Source: Sphingomonas sp. LM7 (lineage in GTDB: Bacteria; Pseudomonadota; Alphaproteobacteria; Sphingomonadales; Sphingomonadaceae). Taken from it: 64,000 nucleotides of DNA. The stretch covers positions 2,666,001-2,730,000 of the forward strand of contig NZ_CP019511.1 of the NCBI RefSeq assembly GCF_002002925.1, read 5' to 3'. Position numbers and translations under genes: made by a program. Positions 7,544-15,476 of the stretch are shown piece by piece; positions within the stretch are counted from its first letter, which is position 1; every line of letters starts with the position of its first letter. The notes beneath the pieces were generated by a model. It saw only the letters and a list, made by a program, of their open reading frames with translations, did not search any database and was not told the DNA's origin.

Positions 7544-8512
7544 ATGACCGCCGCCAGCACCGTTCTCGATCGTGTTCTCGTGCTCGAAATGGTGCGCGTC
7601 ACCGAAGCGGCGGCGATCGCCGCGTCGAGCCTGGTCGGGCGCGGCGACGAGAAGGCGGCCGACCACGTCGCCGTCGAGGCGATGCGCGAGGCGCTCAACT
7701 CGCTCTACATGGACGGCACCGTGGTGATCGGCGAAGGCGAGCGCGACGAGGCGCCGATGCTCTATATCGGCGAGAAGGTCGGCAGCGCGATCGGCACCGG
7801 CCCCAAGATCGACATCGCGCTCGATCCGCTGGAAGGCACTACGATCTGCGCCAAGGCCGGTCCGAACGCGCTCGCGGTGCTCGCCGTCGCCGAGCATGGC
7901 GGCCTGCTCAACGCGCCCGACGTCTATATGGACAAGATCGCGGTCGGCCCGGGCTACCCCGACGGCGTGATCGATCTCGCCAAGTCGCCGACCGACAATG
8001 TGAAGTCGCTCGCCGCCGCCAAGGGCGTCGAGCCCCATGAGATCATCGTCTGCGTGCTCGATCGCCCGCGCCACGAGAAGATGATCTCCGAGCTGCGCGC
8101 GATCGGCTGCGGCATCGTGCTGATCGGCGACGGCGATGTCGCGGGCGTGATCGCCACTACCAATCCCGACACCACGATCGACATGTATATGGGTTCTGGC
8201 GGCGCGCCTGAGGGCGTGCTCGCCTGCGCGGCGCTGCGCTGCGTCGGCGGCCAGTTCAAGGGCCGTCTGGTGTTCCGCAACGACGACGAGCGCGCCCGCG
8301 CACGCAAATGGGGCATCGAGGATCTCGACAAGATCTACGACCTCACCGAACTCGCCAAGGGCGACTGCATCTTTGCGGCCACAGGCGTGACTGACGGCTC
8401 GCTGCTCGAAGGCGTCAAGCGCGTTCGCGGCAAGATGACCACCGAGAGCGTCGTCATGCGCGCCAGCTCGGGCACCGTGCGCTGGGTCAAGGGCGAGCAC
8501 CGGCTCGATTGA
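7544..8512 (+). CDS. glpX: Class II fructose-1,6-bisphosphatase
   Basis: 322 residues, the normal length for GlpX. The enzyme hydrolyses fructose 1,6-bisphosphate to fructose 6-phosphate in gluconeogenesis and carbon fixation. Metal and phosphate-binding motifs are visible: VIGEGERDEAPMLYIGE (about 61-77), ALDPLEGTTICAK (about 92-105), and GDGDVAGVI. The C-terminal YMGSGGAPEGVLACAALRC is also characteristic. The ATG follows CAAGGGGATT. It is on the hom strand but separated from hom by the opposite-strand small gene and the repeat. Confidence 0.96.
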   Translation: MTAASTVLDRVLVLEMVRVTEAAAIAASSLVGRGDEKAADHVAVEAMREALNSLYMDGTVVIGEGERDEAPMLYIGEKVGSAIGTGPKIDIALDPLEGTTICAKAGPNALAVLAVAEHGGLLNAPDVYMDKIAVGPGYPDGVIDLAKSPTDNVKSLAAAKGVEPHEIIVCVLDRPRHEKMISELRAIGCGIVLIGDGDVAGVIATTNPDTTIDMYMGSGGAPEGVLACAALRCVGGQFKGRLVFRNDDERARARKWGIEDLDKIYDLTELAKGDCIFAATGVTDGSLLEGVKRVRGKMTTESVVMRASSGTVRWVKGEHRLD

Positions 8513-8522
8513 AATTGAAATT

Positions 8523-8545
8523 CCTCCCTCGCGCAGCGGGGGAGG
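8523..8545 (+). repeat. Short GC-rich hairpin repeat after glpX
   Basis: CCTCCC and GGGAGG pair around an 11-base loop ten bases after the glpX stop, and the core CTCGCGCAGCGGGGGA is shared with 1922-1937. It probably also acts as the glpX 3' hairpin. Confidence 0.55.
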
Positions 8546-8636
8546 TATTAGCGAGCGCAGGCCGCCTGAATGTCGGGCCCTTGCCCCATCTTATCCCGCG
8601 CCTTACCCCTCCCCGCACACTATCCGGGAGTAGGGC

Positions 8637-10490
8637 ATGCGCAGGTTGGGTTTCGTGGCACTGGCAGCCCTGGCCGCCCCCCTCGCGGCACACGCCCAGC
8701 CGGCCGCCCCGGCCACCACCGCCGAAGCCGCTTTCAGCTACGAAGAAATCATGGTGCCGATGCGTGACGGGGCGATGCTCCAGACCGTCATCCTCCGTCC
8801 GCGCGGCAAGCCCGGCAAGCTGCCGATCCTGCTCCAGCGCACGCCGTACGGCGTCCCCGGCCAGGCGCCCGCAAGCATCCCCGCCTCGATGCGCTTCCTG
8901 ATGGAGGACGGCTACATCCTGGTCTTCCAGAACATGCGCGGCCAGTTCAAGTCGGACGGCGACTTCACCATGTCGATGGCGCTGGACGCCAAGGGCAAGA
9001 AGGATGTGGACGAGGCGACCGACGCCTGGGACAGCGTCGACTGGCTGGTCAAGAACGTCGCCGGCAACAACGGCAAGGTCGGGATGTGGGGCGTGTCATA
9101 CCCCGGCTATGCCTCCGCCGTAGCGCTCGCCCGCCCGCACCCGGCGCTCAAGGCCGTCAGCCCGCAGGCGGCGTGGAACGACTGGTGGATCAACGACGAT
9201 CTCCACCGCTACGGCGCCGCGCGTCTCTCCTATCTCACCGACTGGCTGTTCAGCCTGCAGAACAACGATCAGGGCGATGATTTCGACTATGGCGGCAAGA
9301 CGCCGGTCGACACCTATGACTGGTTCCTCAAGCTTGGTCCGGTCGAGAATCTCGACAAGCTCTATTTCAAGGGTTCGGTCCCGCAATTCTCCGCGATGAT
9401 CGAGCATCCCGATTACGACGATTTCTGGAAGCGCCAGCGCTGGACCGACAAGCTCGGCCGCACGACGGTGCCCACGCTCCATGTCGCGGGATTCTGGGAT
9501 CAGGAAGACCCGCTGGGCACTTGGAAGATCTACGAGAAGATGGAAGCGAACGACCCCGACGGGCTCAACCTGATCGTCGGCGGTCCCTGGGCACACGGCA
9601 CGTGGCACACGCCCGGCAGCGATGTGGGCTATGTGAAATTCGGCAAGGAGAGCGGCACCGATTTCATGCGCGACATTGAAGCGCCTTTCTTCGCGCATTG
9701 GCTACACGGCAAAGGCGCCCGTCCCAACTTCGAAGCCAAGATGTTCCAAAGCGGCTCGTGGGAATGGAAATCCTACGCCAAATGGCCCGCTCGCGGCACC
9801 ACGCTGACCAACCTCTATCTCCAGCCCGACGGCACCTTGTCGTTCACCGCGCCCGCCGACGCCGGCCAGTGCCGCGAATACGTGTCCGATCCCGCCAATC
9901 CGGTGCCGTTCCGCGAGCGCCCGATCTCGCGCACCTACCCCTCGCAGGAATGGCGCTGGTGGGAGGCCGCCGACCAGCGCTTCGTCAATCACCGCCCCGA
10001 CGTGCTGAGCTACACCAGCGCCCCACTTGAGGCCGACCTCACCGTCACCGGCGACATCGCCGCCAAGCTGATGGCCTCGACGTCGGGCACCGACAGCGAC
10101 TTCGTCGTCAAGCTGATCGATGTCCTGCCCGACGACTACGAGCCCGCCCGCCCCGGCACGCTCGGCGAATATCCGCGCACATTGAACGGCTATCAGTTCC
10201 CGATCGCGATGGAGGTCCGCCGCGGCCGCTATCTCGCAAGCTTCGAGAAGGCGACCCCGCTCACCCCGAACAAGGTCGTCGCCTGGGACGTCGCGCTGCG
10301 CGATCACGACCACGTATTCAAGAAGGGCCACCGGATCATGGTGCAGGTCCAGTCGAGCTGGTTCCCGGTGATCGACCGAAATCCGCAGAAATTCGTACCC
10401 AATATCTACAAGGCTGCGCCCGGGGACTTCGTCAAGGCAACCCAGCGCGTCTGCGGCGGATCGCTGGTGGCACTGCCCATCGTCAAATAG
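8637..10490 (+). CDS. Secreted CocE/NonD-family hydrolase (X-Pro dipeptidyl-peptidase S15-like)
   Basis: 617 residues. MRRLGFVALAALAAPLAAHA is a Sec signal peptide, so the enzyme is periplasmic or secreted. The alpha/beta-hydrolase domain has the nucleophile elbow GVSYPG near residue 154; the candidate Asp and His lie in AGFWDQEDPLGT and GGPWAHGTWH. The C-terminal jelly-roll (about 400-617) with ISRTYPSQEWRWW and FKKGHRIMVQVQSSWFPVIDRNPQ is the XPP_C domain. Members hydrolyse esters or amides, including cocaine, beta-lactam precursors and X-Pro peptides. The native substrate is unknown. Confidence 0.92.
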   Translation: MRRLGFVALAALAAPLAAHAQPAAPATTAEAAFSYEEIMVPMRDGAMLQTVILRPRGKPGKLPILLQRTPYGVPGQAPASIPASMRFLMEDGYILVFQNMRGQFKSDGDFTMSMALDAKGKKDVDEATDAWDSVDWLVKNVAGNNGKVGMWGVSYPGYASAVALARPHPALKAVSPQAAWNDWWINDDLHRYGAARLSYLTDWLFSLQNNDQGDDFDYGGKTPVDTYDWFLKLGPVENLDKLYFKGSVPQFSAMIEHPDYDDFWKRQRWTDKLGRTTVPTLHVAGFWDQEDPLGTWKIYEKMEANDPDGLNLIVGGPWAHGTWHTPGSDVGYVKFGKESGTDFMRDIEAPFFAHWLHGKGARPNFEAKMFQSGSWEWKSYAKWPARGTTLTNLYLQPDGTLSFTAPADAGQCREYVSDPANPVPFRERPISRTYPSQEWRWWEAADQRFVNHRPDVLSYTSAPLEADLTVTGDIAAKLMASTSGTDSDFVVKLIDVLPDDYEPARPGTLGEYPRTLNGYQFPIAMEVRRGRYLASFEKATPLTPNKVVAWDVALRDHDHVFKKGHRIMVQVQSSWFPVIDRNPQKFVPNIYKAAPGDFVKATQRVCGGSLVALPIVK

Positions 10491-10546
10491 CGACGCCTGC
10501 TCCGGCTCCATGTCGCTTTGTTGTTTCGGAGCGGCGTGCCGGCCCC

Positions 10547-10552
10547 TAATAT
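10547..10552 (+). promoter_or_regulatory. Candidate -10 of the SPFH/polyamine cluster
   Basis: TAATAT lies about 20 bases before the SPFH start codon, with TTGTTT at 10521-10526 as a poor -35 at a 20-base spacing. It is the only AT-rich spot in the gap between the hydrolase and the cluster. This is a weak prediction. Confidence 0.25.
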
Positions 10553-10571
10553 CGGTGCAACGGAGGGGCAG

Positions 10572-11561
10572 ATGGGTATTTTCGATTTTCTTTCGAACCA
10601 GTTCGTCGATGTCATCGATTGGGTCGACGAGCCCGGCACGCTCGCGATCCGCTATCCGATGGAAAATCGTGAGATCCAGAACGGCGCGCAGCTGACCGTG
10701 CGCGCGGGCCAGACCGCGCTCTTTTATAACGAAGGCGAGCTCGCCGACGCCTTCGTTCCCGGCCTCTACACGCTCGAGACCGGAAATCTGCCCGTGCTCA
10801 CCGCGGTGATGAACTGGGACAAGGGCTTCAATTCCCCCTTCAAGGCCGATGTCTATTTCTTCAGCCAGAAGGAGCAGACCGGGCTCAAATGGGGCACGCA
10901 GCAGCCGATCACGGTGCGCGACAAGGAGTTCGGCCCGTTACGCGTCCGCGCGTTCGGCTCCTATTCGTTCAGCGTCGAGAGCGTGTCGACCTTCGCGATC
11001 AAGATGATGGGCTCGCTGGAAAAACTGACCATCGCCGATCTCGAGCCGCAGTTGCGCGGCGCGATTGCCACCGCGATCGCCTCGGCGCTCGGCACCGGCG
11101 AAATCGCATTCCTCGACCTTGCCGCGAACCAGACTGCGCTGTCCGAGAAGCTCAAGGCCGCAGTCGAGCCCGCCTTTGCGCAATGGGGGCTGAGCTGCAC
11201 CAGCTTCTTCATCGAGAGCCTGTCGCTGCCCGAGGAGGTCCAGGCGCATCTCGACAAGGCGAGCTCGATGCGCGTCGTCGGCGACCTCGACCGTTTCGTC
11301 CGCTTCCAGAGCGCGCAGGCGATCGAGACTGCGGCGGGGCAGTCGGGCGGCGTCGCGGGTGCCGGCGCGGGCATGGCCGCCGGCATGGCGATCGGCCAGA
11401 GCATGGCCGGCGGCATCGGCGCCCCGGCGGCACCTGCCGCCGCGCCGGGCGAGGACGCCTATGCCCAGATCGAAAAGCTCCACAAACTGGTGACGATCGG
11501 CGCGATCACCCAGGAGGAGTTCGACGCCAAGAAGGCCGAGCTGCTGGGCCGCATCCGCTGA
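10572..11561 (+). CDS. SPFH-domain protein with C-terminal SHOCT domain
   Basis: 329 residues from MGIFDFLSNQFVDVIDW; the start is fixed by the ribosome binding site GGAGG just upstream. The N-terminal 240 residues match the YdjI-like 'virion core protein' branch of the SPFH (stomatin/prohibitin/flotillin) superfamily, with DEPGTLAIRYPMEN and VRAFGSYSFSVE. A Gly/Ala-rich linker (about 255-295) leads to a SHOCT motif, AQIEKLHKLVTIGAITQEEF. It has no membrane helix. In Bacillus, YdjI helps localise PspA at the membrane (known from the family). Here it heads the polyamine cluster and its stop is only five bases from the next ATG. Confidence 0.9.
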   Translation: MGIFDFLSNQFVDVIDWVDEPGTLAIRYPMENREIQNGAQLTVRAGQTALFYNEGELADAFVPGLYTLETGNLPVLTAVMNWDKGFNSPFKADVYFFSQKEQTGLKWGTQQPITVRDKEFGPLRVRAFGSYSFSVESVSTFAIKMMGSLEKLTIADLEPQLRGAIATAIASALGTGEIAFLDLAANQTALSEKLKAAVEPAFAQWGLSCTSFFIESLSLPEEVQAHLDKASSMRVVGDLDRFVRFQSAQAIETAAGQSGGVAGAGAGMAAGMAIGQSMAGGIGAPAAPAAAPGEDAYAQIEKLHKLVTIGAITQEEFDAKKAELLGRIR

Positions 11562-11565
11562 ACGC

Positions 11566-12240
11566 ATGAGCCTGCACCTCCCCTGCCCCAATTGCGGCGC
11601 GGACGTCGTGTTCCGCTCGCCGGCATTGCCCAACCGCGTCTGCGACTATTGCCGATCGATGCTGGTGCGCAGCGATGCCGGCGTGGCCAGGGTCGGCGAA
11701 GTCGCGGCGCTGCCCTTCGACGTCAGCCCGGTCCGGATCGGCATGCGCGGCACTGCCGATGGCAAGCGCTTCGAAGTCATCGGCCGCGTCCGCTGGGCGT
11801 GGACCGACGGCGCGTGGAACGAATGGCTGCTGCTGTTCGAAGACGGGAGCAATGCCTGGCTCGGCGAGGCGATGGGCCAGTTCATGCTGCTTTGGGAGCA
11901 GCCGATCGGCAAGGTACGCTCGCGAATGCTGCGCGAAATCCTGAACGGTAGGGATGCAGTACCGGGCACGGAAGTGCAGCTCGACAATCAGAAGCTGGTC
12001 ATCGCCGATGCGCGCGACGTGACGTGCATCGCCGCCGAGGGCGAGCTGCCCTTCACCGCCACGAGCGGATGGAAGCTTTACAGCGTCGATCTGCGCGGTC
12101 GCGGCGGCGAATGCGCGACGCTCCAGCGCGACGGCGCCGAGACGAGCTTCTATCAGGGCCGCTATGTGACGCTCGCCGAGCTTGCCCCACGCGGGCTGCG
12201 CGCAATCGAAGGCTGGGCGCTCCCCCCTTATGCAGCCTGA
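11566..12240 (+). CDS. DUF4178 protein with N-terminal zinc ribbon (paralogue 1)
   Basis: 224 residues. CPNCGADV and VCDYCRS (about residues 6-29) form a CxxC...CxxC zinc ribbon. The rest is the DUF4178 beta-rich domain, with GRVRWAWTDGAWNEWLLLFEDGSNAWLGEAMG, similar to the second gene's EEYLLFNPYHGYRWLVKV. There is no membrane helix. The function of DUF4178 is unknown; it is repeatedly found beside DUF350 and spermidine-synthase genes (recalled from comparative genomics). It is translationally coupled to its neighbours: five bases after the SPFH stop, and overlapping the next start by 11 bases. Confidence 0.88.
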   Translation: MSLHLPCPNCGADVVFRSPALPNRVCDYCRSMLVRSDAGVARVGEVAALPFDVSPVRIGMRGTADGKRFEVIGRVRWAWTDGAWNEWLLLFEDGSNAWLGEAMGQFMLLWEQPIGKVRSRMLREILNGRDAVPGTEVQLDNQKLVIADARDVTCIAAEGELPFTATSGWKLYSVDLRGRGGECATLQRDGAETSFYQGRYVTLAELAPRGLRAIEGWALPPYAA

Positions 12241-13567
12241 GCCCGTGGCCCCGCCCGCCCCCGCGGCGCGCGCGCTGACCTGCCCGTCGTGTGGCGGCGG
12301 CGTCGAGCTGCGCGCGGCGGGCTACACCGTCCATGTCGCGTGCCAATATTGCGGCTCGATCCTCGACGTCACCGATCCGCAGGTGAAGCTGGTCACGCAA
12401 TACTACCAGCAGGCCGCCGCGCTCGAGATCTCGCTCGGCACCCGCGGCGTGCTGCGCGGTGTCGAATGGGAAGCGATCGGCTATCTCCAGCGCTCCGAGA
12501 ACGGCGCCTATGGCTGGGAAGAATATCTGCTGTTCAATCCCTATCACGGCTATCGCTGGCTGGTGAAGGTGCGCGGCGGCTGGAGCCTGGGCGAGGCGCT
12601 CACGGTCACGCCCGATTGGGTGTCCTACGATACGCTGCGGATCGGCGGCGAGTTCGTCACGCATTTCTTCGGCGATGGCGAGGCGCAGGTCGATTACGTC
12701 CTCGGCGAATTCTATTGGCGCGTCGCGGTCGGCGAGCGCGTCCAGACCGACGACTGGGTCCGCCCCGGCGTGATGCTGTCTCGCGAGAAGAACGCCAACG
12801 AAGTCAGCTGGACGCGGAGCGAGCTGCTGCCCGCGAAGGAGATGCAGAAGGCGTTCGGCGTCGAACCCGAGGGAAAGATCTGGCCGCCGCTGCCGCACCA
12901 GCCCTCGCCCTATGGCAATTGGCTCAAGACCGGATTCGCGATCGCGATTGCTGCGGTGGTTTTCCTGCTGGCGTTCGCGCTCCAGTTCGGCGGCACGCAA
13001 TGGTCGGCCGCGGGCACCTTTCCGATTACCGCCGATGGGCGCGAGCAGAGCGTGACGCTTGGCCCGATCAACCTGCTGCGCCGTTACCAGAGCGTGCACC
13101 TCCGCGCCGATGTGCCGCGGCTGGAGAATGGCTGGGTCGATCTCGATTACAGCCTCGTCGATCGCACGACCCAACAGGTCTATCAGGCCTATGGCGCCGC
13201 CGAGCGCTATTCCGGCTATGATTCGGATGGCTCCTGGACCGAGGGCTCCCGTCGATCGAGCGTCTCGATCGCCAGCGTGCCGACCGGCAGCTACGATCTC
13301 GTCGTCGACTATAAGGGCAATCGCTGGAGCGGTGCGAGCGGCGGTTCTAGTAGCGATCCAGGCTGGATGGACTCAGCGAACCAGCCCGAAGTGAAAGTCG
13401 AGATTCGCCAGGGCGCGCTCTATGCCTCGAACCTGCTGCTCGCACTGAGCCTGATCGTATTGCCGCTGCTGTTTGCGCTGATCGCGCACACCAGCTTCGA
13501 AACCGCACGCAAAAACGAGAGCGACTTCGCTCCCTCAGGCGACGATGACGAGGAGGACGACGAATGA
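12230..13567 (+). CDS. DUF4178 protein with zinc ribbon and membrane anchors (paralogue 2)
   Basis: 445 residues from MQPEPVAPPAPAAR, the ATG overlapping the previous stop; longer in-frame starts lie inside the previous gene. It has a zinc ribbon (LTCPSCGGGVEL...CQYCGSI, about residues 18-43), then a DUF4178 domain (to about 220), a membrane helix (about 245-262, FAIAIAAVVFLLAFALQF), an extracytoplasmic domain, and a second helix near 410-430 (LLLALSLIVLPLLFALIA). It ends in an acidic tail (DDDEEDDE). This would place the ribbon and DUF4178 part in the cytoplasm and the middle domain outside. It looks like paralogue 1 plus a membrane module. Confidence 0.88.
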   Translation: MQPEPVAPPAPAARALTCPSCGGGVELRAAGYTVHVACQYCGSILDVTDPQVKLVTQYYQQAAALEISLGTRGVLRGVEWEAIGYLQRSENGAYGWEEYLLFNPYHGYRWLVKVRGGWSLGEALTVTPDWVSYDTLRIGGEFVTHFFGDGEAQVDYVLGEFYWRVAVGERVQTDDWVRPGVMLSREKNANEVSWTRSELLPAKEMQKAFGVEPEGKIWPPLPHQPSPYGNWLKTGFAIAIAAVVFLLAFALQFGGTQWSAAGTFPITADGREQSVTLGPINLLRRYQSVHLRADVPRLENGWVDLDYSLVDRTTQQVYQAYGAAERYSGYDSDGSWTEGSRRSSVSIASVPTGSYDLVVDYKGNRWSGASGGSSSDPGWMDSANQPEVKVEIRQGALYASNLLLALSLIVLPLLFALIAHTSFETARKNESDFAPSGDDDEEDDE

Positions 13568-13713
13568 GCACGCGCACCTTTCTTTACGCGCTCTGGTGCC
13601 TCGGTGTGGCGGGACTGTTCATGCTGGGCAGCGTCTTCGCCTGGTCGCCCTTCGCCGAAGGCAGCCGCGCACGCCCCGTTACCGGCGTGTTCGTCGGCCC
13701 CACACACAAATAG
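13564..13713 (+). CDS. 49-residue membrane peptide in the polyamine cluster
   Basis: The ATG overlaps the previous stop (GAATGA), and the frame reads MSTRTFLYALWCLGVAGLFM followed by LGSVFAWSPFAEG and ends VTGVFVGPTHK. It has one hydrophobic helix (about 6-27). The stop is ten bases from the next ATG, with AGGAGG between. Tight coupling on both sides and GC-rich codon use argue that it is real. In related clusters a small protein often sits beside DUF350. I assign no function. Confidence 0.7.
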   Translation: MSTRTFLYALWCLGVAGLFMLGSVFAWSPFAEGSRARPVTGVFVGPTHK

Positions 13714-13723
13714 GAGGAACGAT

Positions 13724-13936
13724 ATGGTGACCAGCCTGCCTGCCGTGCTCAGCACGCTGCTTTATTCGGCGATCGGCATCGTCGTGTTCGTGATCGGCTT
13801 CGTGGTGCTCGACTTGCTCACCCCCGGGAAATTGTGGGAAGAAATCGGGCAAAAGCAGAATGTTGCGGTGGCGATCTTCGCCGGTGCCGGCGCGATCGGG
13901 CTCGCGATCATCGTCGCCGCCGCGATACATGGCTGA
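13724..13936 (+). CDS. DUF350 (YjfL-like) membrane protein
   Basis: 70 residues from MVTSLPAVLSTLL, preceded by AGGAGGAACGAT. Two membrane helices are visible (IGIVVFVIGFVVLDLL and VAVAIFAGAGAIGLAIIVAAAI), joined by the conserved LTPGKLWEEIGQKQNVAVAI. This is one repeat of the DUF350 domain, the short form. DUF350 proteins are inner-membrane proteins of unknown function, linked by gene neighbourhood to PspA-like proteins, spermidine synthases and SpeD. The stop overlaps the start of the synthase gene. Confidence 0.9.
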   Translation: MVTSLPAVLSTLLYSAIGIVVFVIGFVVLDLLTPGKLWEEIGQKQNVAVAIFAGAGAIGLAIIVAAAIHG

Positions 13937-15476
13937 AGCCGACCCCGTACGACCCAAGCCCAGAGCGTCCGCACCCGCCGCGGCGCTGCTTGCGTCCGCC
14001 TTCGTCGTATCGACCTGCGGGCTGATCTACGAGCTGCTCGCGAGCACGCTGGCGAGCTATCTGCTTGGCGACAGCGTCACCCAATTCTCCACCGTCATCG
14101 GCAGCTATCTGTTCGCAATGGGCGTGGGGAGCTGGTGCTCACGCTATGTCCGGAAGGACGAGCTGCGGCTGTTCGTCCGCGTCGAGCTGCTGATCGCCTT
14201 GCTTGGTGGCTGCTCGGCGGCGGCGCTGTTCCTGCTCTTCCCGGTGGTCGACCATTTCCGGGTGGCACTCTACGGCCTCGTCCTCGCGATCGGCTTCCTC
14301 GTCGGGCTCGAAATCCCGCTGCTGATCCGCATCCTGCGCGGCTTCGACTTCCGCGAGACCGTGTCGAACGTCCTCACCTTCGACTATGTCGGCGCGCTGG
14401 TCGCGTCGCTGCTCTTCCCGCTGCTGCTGATGCCGCATCTCGGCATGATCCGCACCGGCTTCCTGTTCGGCATCTTCAATGCCGCGGTAGCTCTCGCCGT
14501 GCTGTTCGCGCTGCCGCGGACTGCGCGGTATCGCAGCGAGAAGGTGGCGTCGCTGCTCGTGCTGCTCGTGCTCGGCGCCGGCTTCGTCGCGTCGGACCGG
14601 CTCCAGCGCTGGGCCGAAGTCGCGAGCTATGGCGAGCCAGTGATCTATGCCACCAGCACCAAATTCCAGCGCATCGTCCTTACGCGGCGTGACGACGATG
14701 TCCGGCTGTACCTCAACGGCAACCTCCAATTCTCGTCGCGCGACGAATATCGCTATCACGAGGCGCTGGTGCATCCCGCGCTCGGCCGCGTCGCCAACCC
14801 GCGCAACGTGCTGATCATGGGCGGCGGCGACGGGCTCGCAGCGCGCGAAGTGCTCAAGAACAAGGCGGTGCAGCGCCTGACGCTGGTCGACCTCGATGGC
14901 GAGATGACCAGCCTGTTTTCGCGCACCGCGATGCTGTCCAAGCTCAACGGAGGCTCGCTCACCGATCTGCGGATGACGGTGATCAATGCCGACGGCTTCC
15001 GCTGGGCGCGCGAGGCAGCCCAGAATGGACTTGAGGGCAAATACGACGCGATCATCGTCGATTTTCCCGATCCGGTCGATTATTCGGTTGGCAAGCTCTA
15101 CACCGAAACCTTCTACCGCGCCGCGCGGAAGCTGCTCGCGCCGGGCGGGATGATGGCGATCCAGAGCACCTCGCCGCTGGTCGCGCCGCGCGCATACTGG
15201 ACCGTCGCGACGACACTCGAAGCCGCCGGGCTCCAGACCCGCGGCTACCACGTCTATGTGCCGAGCTTCGGCGAATGGGGCTTCTTCCTCGCCGCCAACG
15301 GCCCGATCCCGCAGCAGGCAAATATCCCGCCCGGCCGCTTCCTCACTGCGACGATCGACCAAAGGCTGTTCGATTTCCCGCCCGACATGGCGCGGCGGCC
15401 AACCTCGGTGAACCGGCTCGACAACCAGGTGCTGGTCCGCGAGTTCGCCGACGCCTGGGACAAATATGAAGGCTGA
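13929..15476 (+). CDS. Membrane-fused spermidine synthase-like aminopropyltransferase
   Basis: 515 residues from MAEADPVRPKPRA. About seven hydrophobic helices fill residues 20-230. The C-terminal half is a spermidine-synthase fold: nucleotide-binding MGGGDGLAAREV (about 295), acidic LVDLDGEM that binds the aminopropyl donor, and DFPDPVDYSVGKLYTETFY with the catalytic Asp. LYLNGNLQFSSRDEYRYHE is also typical. It should transfer aminopropyl from decarboxylated AdoMet to an amine acceptor, on the cytoplasmic face. The membrane-fused type is not a general housekeeping SpeE. Its stop overlaps the start of the oxidase gene. Confidence 0.9.
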   Translation: MAEADPVRPKPRASAPAAALLASAFVVSTCGLIYELLASTLASYLLGDSVTQFSTVIGSYLFAMGVGSWCSRYVRKDELRLFVRVELLIALLGGCSAAALFLLFPVVDHFRVALYGLVLAIGFLVGLEIPLLIRILRGFDFRETVSNVLTFDYVGALVASLLFPLLLMPHLGMIRTGFLFGIFNAAVALAVLFALPRTARYRSEKVASLLVLLVLGAGFVASDRLQRWAEVASYGEPVIYATSTKFQRIVLTRRDDDVRLYLNGNLQFSSRDEYRYHEALVHPALGRVANPRNVLIMGGGDGLAAREVLKNKAVQRLTLVDLDGEMTSLFSRTAMLSKLNGGSLTDLRMTVINADGFRWAREAAQNGLEGKYDAIIVDFPDPVDYSVGKLYTETFYRAARKLLAPGGMMAIQSTSPLVAPRAYWTVATTLEAAGLQTRGYHVYVPSFGEWGFFLAANGPIPQQANIPPGRFLTATIDQRLFDFPPDMARRPTSVNRLDNQVLVREFADAWDKYEG

